Source: DATLCI01 sp046714215
Lineage (GTDB): Bacteria > Acidobacteriota > Terriglobia > Terriglobales > Acidobacteriaceae
NCBI GenBank assembly: GCA_046714215.1
Contig: JBKKBM010000282.1
Span: 1 to 5,142 of the forward strand
Reading direction: 5' to 3'
DNA length: 5,142 bases
Part shown: piece after piece, positions 1-5,142 of the stretch
Numbering within the stretch: the first letter of the stretch is position 1
Layout: every line of letters starts with the position of its first letter
The notes under the pieces: generated by a model
What the model saw: only the letters and a program-made list of their open reading frames with translations
Database searches by the model: none
Told to the model about the DNA's origin: nothing
Made by a program: the position numbers and the translations under genes

Positions 1-2310
1 TTCCCGGAAGTCGCGGGCATACCGCACGCGGACGGGATACCGCTGCCTGCCTTCGATGGTCGTGGTGAGGTTCTTACCGCCGATGGCCGTCTCGATCACG
101 TCCTGGACATCGCCGGAGCCGACTCCATAGCGGGCTGCAGCGATGCGGTCAATCTCAATCTCGAGGTAGGGAGCACCAGTGATCCGTTCCGCGTACAGAT
201 CCACCGCTCCGGGCACGGCGTGCAGAGCTTGCTCGATCTCAACCGACTTGCTCTCCAGCGTCTTCAGGTCAGCGCCAAAGACCTTGATGCCGACCTGGGT
301 GCGGATGCCGGTAGACAGCATGTCAATTCGATTGCGGATGGGCTGGGTCCAGATGTTGGTCACGCCTGGGGTGCGGAGCTTCTCATCCAACCGCTGCAAG
401 ATGTCATCCTTGCTGGTTCCAGCGGGCCATTCGCTTTTTGGTTTCAGGGTCACGATGGTCTCAGTCATGTTGATAGGAGCAGGATCGGTGGCGGACTCAG
501 CCCTTCCGATCTTTCCGACCACCATGCTGACGGCAGGATCTGCGGCAATGATCTTGTCCTGCTGCTTCATCAACTCAGTTGCTTTGGTTAAGGAGATACT
601 CGGATCCGTAACTGGCATCCAGAGGGCGGTGCCTTCATCGAGGGGCGGTATGAACTCGGACCCGATCGTGCGCGCCACCAGCAGCGAAGCAACGAAGATC
701 GCCGCCGCCAAGCCCACGGTGATGACGCGGTGGTCAAGCGCCCAGCGCAGGACGGGGCCGTAAACCGCTCGCAGACCGCGCATCACTGGATTATCTTCCT
801 CGCGGTGCAACTTGCCCCGGATGAGGAAGGTGCACAGCACCGGCACCAGGGTCACGGCGATGAACGTAGAAGCGATCATGGCAAAAGTCTTGGTGAACGC
901 GAGCGGATGAAACATCTTCCCCTCCATGCCGGTCAAGGCGAATACCGGTACGAAGGCGAGGATGATGATGGACATGGCGAAGAAGATTGGCCTTCCCACC
1001 AGCTTCGCCGCGCCTAGCGTGATCTCCAAAATATGCGGTCGGTAATCACCGTGCTCTTCGCTGTACCGTTCGGCATGGCGCAGCACGTTTTCGGTCATGA
1101 CGATGCCCGCATCGACCAGCACACCTATGGCAATGGCAATTCCGCCCAGGGACATGATGTTGGCATTCACTCCTACGTAGTTCATGAGGAGGAAGGCAGA
1201 GAGAACAGCCAGCGGGAGCGGCAAGGTCACGATCAAGATGCTGCGGAAGTGCCACAGGAAGATTATGTGAGCCAACGTGACAAGGAGCACTTCTTCGAGG
1301 AGTGCCCACCGCAGGGTGTCGACCGCGCGCAAGATGAGTTCGCTGCGGTCGTAAAAGGGAACGATCTTGACGCCTTTCGGCAGTCCCGGCTGAAGGGCCG
1401 TGATCTTTTCCTTGACTGCGGAGATGACTTGTTGCGCGTTGGCGCCGTAACGGATCACTACCACTCCGCCCACAGCGTCCTGACCGTTCTTGTCGAGTGC
1501 GCCGCGGCGGAACTCCGGGCCGAGTTGTACCGTGGCAACTTGTCGGATGTACACGGGCGTGCCGCCCGCGGCCTTAAGCGGAATGTTCTCGATGTCTTCG
1601 CTGGAACGGATCAAGCCGATGCCGCGTACGATCAATTCAGTGTCGCCTGACTCCACGACCTTCCCGCCCACATTGTTGTTGCTACGTTCGACGGCCATCA
1701 CCAACTCGCGGATGGGGATGCCATAGGCCCGCAGTTTTACAGGGTCAAGGTCAATCTGATACTGGCGTACAAAGCCGCCGATGCTGGCCACTTCAGCGAC
1801 CCCGGGTACCGCATTGAGCTGATAGCGGACGTACCAATCCTGGAGCGAGCGCAGTGTGCCCGGATCGTACGGACCTTCAACCGTGTACCAGAAGACCTGT
1901 CCTACTCCGGTCGCGTCTGGCCCCAGCGTGGGGACAACACCGCTGGGAAGGAAGCTCGAAGCAAGGTTGAGCCGCTCCAACACCCGAGTGCGGGCAAAAT
2001 AGATCTCGATGTCATCCTGGAAGATGATGTTGACCATCGAGAAACCAAACGCCGACGATGAACGCACAGTGCGCACACCGGCGAGTCCCTGAAGATTGAC
2101 GGTGAGCGGATAAGTGATCTGGTCTTCCACTTCCTGAGGGCTGCGCCCCGGCCAGTCGCTGTAGACGATGACCTGGTTCTCACTCAAGTCTGGGATAGCG
2201 TCGACCGGAGTCCGCAGCATCGCCCAGTAACCCCAGCCGGCAAGAAATGCATAGGCGAGGAGTATGAGTCCTCGATTCTTCAGTGAGATCTCAATGATTC
2301 GGTTGATCAT
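1..2310 (-). CDS. cusA: CusA-type heavy-metal efflux RND pump (HME-RND, Cu/Ag class), 3'-truncated by window edge
   Basis: Inner-membrane proton-driven pump subunit of a tripartite metal exporter. The frame is open from ATG 2310 to base 1 (770 residues; family length is about 1040), so the C-terminal quarter lies outside. Visible order: TM1 (about residues 13-33), then PVDAIPDLSENQV (35-47), which matches the HME-family start of the first porter domain; porter subdomains to about 330; TM2-TM6 (about 335-500); TM7 (about 529-547); second periplasmic half to 770. TM4 carries GGIAIAIGVLVDAGIVMTEN (389-408), the HME4 (Cu/Ag) signature. Its D400 aligns by eye with the proton-relay Asp405 of E. coli CusA. 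M565, M615 and M664 align with the CusA metal-binding triad M573/M623/M672, within the contexts ALWMP, PINMTET and RNRIDMLSTGI. The start is supported by a GAGGT ribosome site and by an adaptor stop 2 bp upstream. Copper/silver specificity is inferred from these residues; the alignment to CusA is from memory. Confidence 0.95.
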   Translation of the reverse strand, partial: MINRIIEISLKNRGLILLAYAFLAGWGYWAMLRTPVDAIPDLSENQVIVYSDWPGRSPQEVEDQITYPLTVNLQGLAGVRTVRSSSAFGFSMVNIIFQDDIEIYFARTRVLERLNLASSFLPSGVVPTLGPDATGVGQVFWYTVEGPYDPGTLRSLQDWYVRYQLNAVPGVAEVASIGGFVRQYQIDLDPVKLRAYGIPIRELVMAVERSNNNVGGKVVESGDTELIVRGIGLIRSSEDIENIPLKAAGGTPVYIRQVATVQLGPEFRRGALDKNGQDAVGGVVVIRYGANAQQVISAVKEKITALQPGLPKGVKIVPFYDRSELILRAVDTLRWALLEEVLLVTLAHIIFLWHFRSILIVTLPLPLAVLSAFLLMNYVGVNANIMSLGGIAIAIGVLVDAGIVMTENVLRHAERYSEEHGDYRPHILEITLGAAKLVGRPIFFAMSIIILAFVPVFALTGMEGKMFHPLAFTKTFAMIASTFIAVTLVPVLCTFLIRGKLHREEDNPVMRGLRAVYGPVLRWALDHRVITVGLAAAIFVASLLVARTIGSEFIPPLDEGTALWMPVTDPSISLTKATELMKQQDKIIAADPAVSMVVGKIGRAESATDPAPINMTETIVTLKPKSEWPAGTSKDDILQRLDEKLRTPGVTNIWTQPIRNRIDMLSTGIRTQVGIKVFGADLKTLESKSVEIEQALHAVPGAVDLYAERITGAPYLEIEIDRIAAARYGVGSGDVQDVIETAIGGKNLTTTIEGRQRYPVRVRYARDFRE

Positions 2311-2312
2311 GG

Positions 2313-3869
2313 CTACCTCACTGTTACCTGGGTTCGCTTAGAGGCGATCCGCTGTCCTGCCCGCGTGACGTCCACCATCACGATCCAAGTACCGGAAGAC
2401 TGAACTTTGGCGTCGCCGGAATATTGCTTGCCGTCCCACGCTAGCGCGTGCGTGTTTCGCATCTCCGCCATTCCCATAGCGGGCATCGCGGGCATCAGAA
2501 AGGTGATGGCGACGCTGGCGTCGGAGACAGCCTTGCCCGCCGCATCGCGGATGTCAACGAATGCGCGCACCGGCCCCTCCTTTGGAGGATCCGGCTCCAG
2601 ACGAACGTTGACGACATATTTCGTGGTTGTGTTGGTAGGGTCGCTGGCGGCACCTTTGTCATTCTCATAACCCATCGAACCGCCGAACATCCCGCTCATT
2701 GCGCCACTGACGCGGGTCTGTGAATCGATCAGGAAGGCCCCATTCGTTACTACGCTCTCTCCTTCCTTCAGGCCTTTTCGTATGGCTATGAATTCGCTGC
2801 TGACTAGTCCCAGCTCAACTTCACGTTTTTCAAACATGCCGTCTTCTTTGGCAATGTAGACAACTTTCTTCTCGCCGGTGTCGAGAACGGCTGAGCGCGG
2901 TATCGCAAGTTGCTTAGTGTTTCCGGAACCGAGCATCACTTGTACGAACATCCCCGGCCGTAACTTCAAGCCGGGATTACGTAGCTGAATGCGCACCGAT
3001 GCAGTTCTGGTTTCGGGCTTCACGCTAGGATCAATGAAGCTGACGCTACCGCGCAGCACGGTGCCCGGCAGTCCCTCTGCCTCGATGCGAGCGCTTTGCC
3101 CCACGCGGATAGTGTGCAAGTCCGCTTCGTACACATCGGCCAGTACCCAGACTGAACTCAGGTCGCTAACGCTGTAGAGCGCCTCGCCCTCCTGGACGTA
3201 TTGGCCCTCCGCCACTTTTCTCTCGGTGACGACTCCATTCACGGTGGAGTACGTGGTGACGTGGATCTGAGGCTTGTCCGAGCTAGAGATGTCCTCGATC
3301 TGCTTTGAGGTCAATCCCCATAGCTCTAGTCGCCTCCGGCTTGCCTGGATCAGGTCATCGCCTTGGGCGATTGCCTGGCGATGAGCATCAGCCCCCAGAT
3401 TTCCACGGGCACGAATGGCGAGTTTGTATTCTTCCGCTGACGAAACCACTTGCGGGCTATAAATGCTGGCGATCGGCTGACCACGCTTGACCGGCTGCCC
3501 GGTGAAGTCGAGGTACAGCTTGTCGATGCGTCCCCCTACGCGTGCGGCGATGGTTGTGAGTTGGGTCTCCGCTTGCTCTATGCGGCCCACGGTGCGCAGT
3601 TCTTCCTCGATCGGACGAAGAGTCACGATGGCTGTTTTCAACCCGATGGCGGCCTGCTCCGGCTTCGACAACTCGATCTCGCCTCCGGCCGTGGTCGAAG
3701 CGTTCTGCGGTGGCGCTGCGTCGGCGGGCGCAGACGCTGGCGCCGCTACAGTGGATGAATGTTCTTGCTGGCTACTGCCCCGTCTGAGCGCCCACATGAC
3801 TACCAGGCTGCCCAATGCGATTCCCACTAGCAATCCAGCAACCAGGAGCAACCTCTCACGGTTCGTCAT
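2313..3869 (-). CDS. cusB: CusB-type periplasmic adaptor (membrane fusion protein) with extra C-terminal YtkA-like domain
   Basis: Periplasmic adaptor joining the RND pump to the outer-membrane channel; 518 residues against about 407 for E. coli CusB. Residues 6-28 form one hydrophobic helix with a positively charged start and no lipobox Cys, so it is probably an uncleaved anchor. Residues 31-64 are an Ala/Pro/Ser/Gln linker without methionine. The adaptor core follows: first half-lipoyl/barrel-sandwich (about 101-138, with VGGRIDKLYLDFTGQPVKRG), a short helical hairpin (about 141-195, SPQVVSSAEEYKLA to RRRLELWGLTSKQI, typical of CusB), second half-lipoyl (about 203-236, NGVVTERKVAEGQYVQEGE), beta-barrel (about 240-312) and membrane-proximal domain (about 318-390). 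A Met/Gly-rich joint (391-399) then leads to an added C-terminal domain (about 412-518) with a methionine-rich motif. The ATG overlaps the upstream stop by 4 bp and has a strong GGAGGT site. Identification as a CusB-class adaptor is secure; metal delivery by the extra domain is inference. Confidence 0.95.
   Translation of the reverse strand: MTNRERLLLVAGLLVGIALGSLVVMWALRRGSSQQEHSSTVAAPASAPADAAPPQNASTTAGGEIELSKPEQAAIGLKTAIVTLRPIEEELRTVGRIEQAETQLTTIAARVGGRIDKLYLDFTGQPVKRGQPIASIYSPQVVSSAEEYKLAIRARGNLGADAHRQAIAQGDDLIQASRRRLELWGLTSKQIEDISSSDKPQIHVTTYSTVNGVVTERKVAEGQYVQEGEALYSVSDLSSVWVLADVYEADLHTIRVGQSARIEAEGLPGTVLRGSVSFIDPSVKPETRTASVRIQLRNPGLKLRPGMFVQVMLGSGNTKQLAIPRSAVLDTGEKKVVYIAKEDGMFEKREVELGLVSSEFIAIRKGLKEGESVVTNGAFLIDSQTRVSGAMSGMFGGSMGYENDKGAASDPTNTTTKYVVNVRLEPDPPKEGPVRAFVDIRDAAGKAVSDASVAITFLMPAMPAMGMAEMRNTHALAWDGKQYSGDAKVQSSGTWIVMVDVTRAGQRIASKRTQVTVR
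2315..2319 (-). promoter_or_regulatory. Ribosome binding site of the RND pump gene
   Basis: On the minus strand GAGGT lies 4 nt upstream of the ATG at 2310 and overlaps the adaptor's TAG stop by one base. It supports this ATG as the pump start and suggests translational coupling: ribosomes ending the adaptor would be placed directly at the pump start. Confidence 0.7.
2316..2636 (-). other. C-terminal YtkA-like/FixH-like beta domain of the adaptor, methionine-rich
   Basis: Residues about 412-518 of the adaptor lie beyond the end of a normal CusB fold. The segment begins TTKYVVNVRLEPDPPKEG, continues with FVDIRDAAGKAVSDASVAI, then FLMPAMPAMGMAEM, a YSGD turn, and ends GTWIVMVDVTR. This succession (beta-strand, 'D..G.pv..a.V', MPxM motif, 'y.g...v...G.W.v.v.v') is the pattern I know from YtkA-like and FixH-like immunoglobulin-type domains linked to copper handling. 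Five methionines fall in 12 residues (459, 462, 465, 467, 470; DNA about 2460-2495), suitable as soft thioether ligands for Cu(I)/Ag(I). The domain family is called by eye and the metal role is inferred. Confidence 0.7.
2673..2699 (-). other. Met/Gly-rich joint between adaptor core and added domain
   Basis: Adaptor residues 391-399 read MSGMFGGSM, with three methionines in nine residues among glycines, just after the conserved end of the membrane-proximal domain (GAFLIDSQTRVSGA). It is probably a flexible hinge; the methionines may add a transient Cu(I)/Ag(I) site. The sequence is plain to see, the function is not. Confidence 0.45.
3866..3869 (-). other. ATGA stop-start overlap between outer-membrane factor and adaptor
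   Basis: The minus-strand ATGA holds the adaptor ATG (3869-3867) and the outer-membrane factor's TGA stop (3868-3866). Such 4-bp overlaps mark translationally coupled genes on one transcript. No space remains here for a cusF-like gene, which sits between cusC and cusB in E. coli. Confidence 0.9.
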
Positions 3870-5142
3870 GGCTTCACCTCCGGCACGATGGCTGCACTTC
3901 GCGGCAAGGGCGCACCAATCGCTTGCTCAAGTTCGGCGAGTCGCATTTCATACTCCGAGAGCGCCTTGTAGTAGTCGTATTCGACGTCGAGATATGTGTT
4001 CTGACTCTCGAGTAGATTGAGGAAGTCAGTCTTGTCCGTTTGATAGGCTGCGGCCGCCGACTGAAACGTGGCCTCCGCTTGCGGCTTCAGAGTGCTGGCA
4101 TAGAGCTTGGCCAGGCTGAGCGCTGCGCCTGCGCGTACATACGCTTCTTGAATCTCCTGCAGCACGATGGCCCTGATGGCCTTCGCTTCCGCGGCTTGCA
4201 TGAGACGTTCCGCCGTGGCTTCCGCAATCTCCGCGTCGTGGCGCTTGCGATTTAGCCAGGGGAGGTTCATGCCCAGTTCCAGCATGTAGGCGTTCCGGCC
4301 GGGAGAGCCGGCAGGCATCAACATGTAACCTCCTGCGACCTTGAAATCCGGTGTGTAGGCCTTGCGGGCAAGTTCAACAGAAAGTTCACCGCCTTTGATC
4401 CGTGCACTCGCCGCTGCAAGCTCCGGACGTTTTTCGATAGCAATGGCCTGCAGTTCCGCAATGCTGGGCAGGGTAAGCGCCGGTTGATATTCGCCATGAA
4501 CAGCGATCGGTTGCGAGGGGTCCCGTCCGATCAAAGTGTTGAGCCGGGCGCGGGCGAGCAGGCCGTCGCGTTCAATGTCGATCAGGTGTTCAGACAATCG
4601 AGAGAGCGCTACCTGCGCCTTCATCACATCCTGCTGCGGAACCCGACCCACGGTGTATTTGATCCGTGCCGATTCCAGCGCCTGGCCACCAAGTTCGACT
4701 TGTTCGCGGTGCAGTCTCAGCTCGTGCTCATTCCGTATGAGGTCGAAGAAGGTTGCGCGCACAAGCGAAACAACCTGTCGCCGCTTCGCTTCCAACATCG
4801 CTTCCGCGACTGCGACCTCTTGCTCCGCAACTTGGGTCCGCAGAGCCCGTTTGCCCCGACCGGGCAGATCACGCTCCAGCATGAACATGTGCTGGGAGCG
4901 GTTGTAGTCCCATGGCCGCGATAACGGGACGCCCCAGTTGCGGTACGAGATCGCCGGATCCTCGAGGGTCCCGGCAGAATCCTTCCTTGCCCGAACGGCC
5001 GCGATCCGCGTGGCCAGTGCGACCAGCTCAGGGTTACTCCGCGCCGCCTCCTCCAACTCTGACAGCGAAAGCACAGGGCCCGATTGAGCAGCGTGCTGAT
5101 GCTGCTGAGCCAACGAAGCTGGCACCAGTGCCAACCATGATG
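3866..5142 (-). CDS. TolC-family outer-membrane efflux protein, CusC-like, 5' end beyond window
   Basis: Outer-membrane channel of the Cus-type pump; as a trimer it should form the beta-barrel and periplasmic tunnel through which metal leaves. Numbering from the TTG at 5134 gives 422 residues, but the frame stays open to the window edge (TCA TGG TTG, reading in), so that TTG is not a convincing start. The window begins inside a signal peptide whose core reads WLALVPASLA, with probable cleavage after SLA. No Cys follows, so unlike E. coli CusC it does not look lipidated; the mature end is QQHQHAAQSG. The two OEP repeats are visible: the first with YTVGRVPQQDVMKAQVALSRL split over 160-180 and LNTLIGRDP (198-206), the second with YQTDKTDFLNLLESQNTYL (364-382) and a coiled-coil end to IGAPL (406-410). 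The long Ala/Glu/Arg-rich helices (about 94-200 and 296-405) fit tunnel helices. It is the first visible gene of the operon and overlaps the adaptor gene by 4 bp. Family assignment is firm; the CusC role rests on context. Confidence 0.93.
   Translation of the reverse strand, partial: SWLALVPASLAQQHQHAAQSGPVLSLSELEEAARSNPELVALATRIAAVRARKDSAGTLEDPAISYRNWGVPLSRPWDYNRSQHMFMLERDLPGRGKRALRTQVAEQEVAVAEAMLEAKRRQVVSLVRATFFDLIRNEHELRLHREQVELGGQALESARIKYTVGRVPQQDVMKAQVALSRLSEHLIDIERDGLLARARLNTLIGRDPSQPIAVHGEYQPALTLPSIAELQAIAIEKRPELAAASARIKGGELSVELARKAYTPDFKVAGGYMLMPAGSPGRNAYMLELGMNLPWLNRKRHDAEIAEATAERLMQAAEAKAIRAIVLQEIQEAYVRAGAALSLAKLYASTLKPQAEATFQSAAAAYQTDKTDFLNLLESQNTYLDVEYDYYKALSEYEMRLAELEQAIGAPLPRSAAIVPEVKP
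3876..3881 (-). promoter_or_regulatory. Ribosome binding site of the adaptor gene
   Basis: On the minus strand a consensus GGAGGT lies 6 nt upstream of the ATG at 3869, inside the last codons of the outer-membrane gene. It is the strongest Shine-Dalgarno sequence in the window and fixes the adaptor start at the ATGA overlap. Confidence 0.8.

Noticed and set aside
179..763. Plus-strand ORF of 194 codons
   Set aside because: It lies fully antisense to the pump gene, whose minus-strand frame gives clear CusA motifs throughout this stretch. The plus-strand translation is rich in Ser/Arg/Met with no recognisable domain.
1033..1650. Plus-strand ORF of 205 codons, the longest on that strand
   Set aside because: It is antisense to the TM2-TM4 part of the pump gene. 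Its product is charged and His/Asp/Gln-rich without motifs, as expected from the complement of a GC-rich membrane-protein gene.
1902..2183. Minus-strand ORF of 93 codons in a different frame from the pump
   Set aside because: The overlapping pump frame encodes the conserved first porter domain here. The alternative product is Arg/Ser-rich low-complexity sequence.
2311..2312. A terminator or internal promoter between adaptor and pump
   Set aside because: Only 2 bp separate the genes, and I see no hairpin followed by a T-run on the minus strand nearby.
3487..4020. Plus-strand ORF of 177 codons spanning the adaptor/channel junction
   Set aside because: It is antisense to two well-recognised genes and has no domain features or convincing ribosome site.
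4484..4924. Plus-strand ORF of 146 codons opposite the channel gene
   Set aside because: It is antisense to the long helices of the TolC-family protein; the open frame is a by-product of codon bias.
5132..5134. TTG as start codon of the channel gene
   Set aside because: The frame continues open to the window edge, and starting here would leave a signal peptide with no positively charged n-region. The real start is almost certainly outside the window.

Overview
The whole window is one leftward-reading (minus strand) operon segment for a tripartite heavy-metal efflux pump of the Cus (copper/silver) type. Reading 5'->3' on the minus strand, the genes are: a TolC-family outer-membrane factor (5142 down to 3866, its 5' end beyond the right edge), a CusB-type periplasmic adaptor (3869 to 2313), and a CusA-type RND pump (2310 down to base 1, its 3' end beyond the left edge). 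The first 770 residues of the pump are present. I followed its frame codon by codon from 2310 to 1 and found no stop. Roughly the last quarter of a normal ~1040-residue HME-RND protein is missing only because the window ends.

The genes are packed without gaps. The outer-membrane gene overlaps the adaptor gene by 4 bp (ATGA), and the adaptor stop is 2 bp from the pump ATG. Each internal start has a Shine-Dalgarno sequence inside the preceding gene. There is no room for an internal promoter, a terminator or a cusF gene. There are no RNA genes, mobile elements, repeats or CRISPR arrays that I can see. Plus-strand ORFs are shadows of the GC-rich minus-strand genes.

In the expected model, the pump takes metal from the periplasm (and possibly the cytoplasm) using proton influx. 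The adaptor clamps pump to channel, and the outer-membrane trimer releases metal outside the cell. The pump keeps the three periplasmic methionines that bind Cu(I)/Ag(I) in E. coli CusA, which points to copper/silver rather than zinc/cobalt/cadmium. The most distinctive element is the adaptor: it has an extra C-terminal domain of about 100 residues resembling YtkA-like/FixH-like domains, with a methionine-rich motif, while the methionine-bearing N-terminal segment of E. coli CusB is replaced by a Met-free Ala/Pro/Ser linker.

The host is a Gram-negative (diderm) bacterium of moderately high GC. The adaptor architecture and the non-lipidated channel remind me of Acidobacteriota or similar soil diderms, but this is an impression and not demonstrated by the window. 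Overall this is a recognisable metal-efflux operon with some variant features, not a clearly new system.
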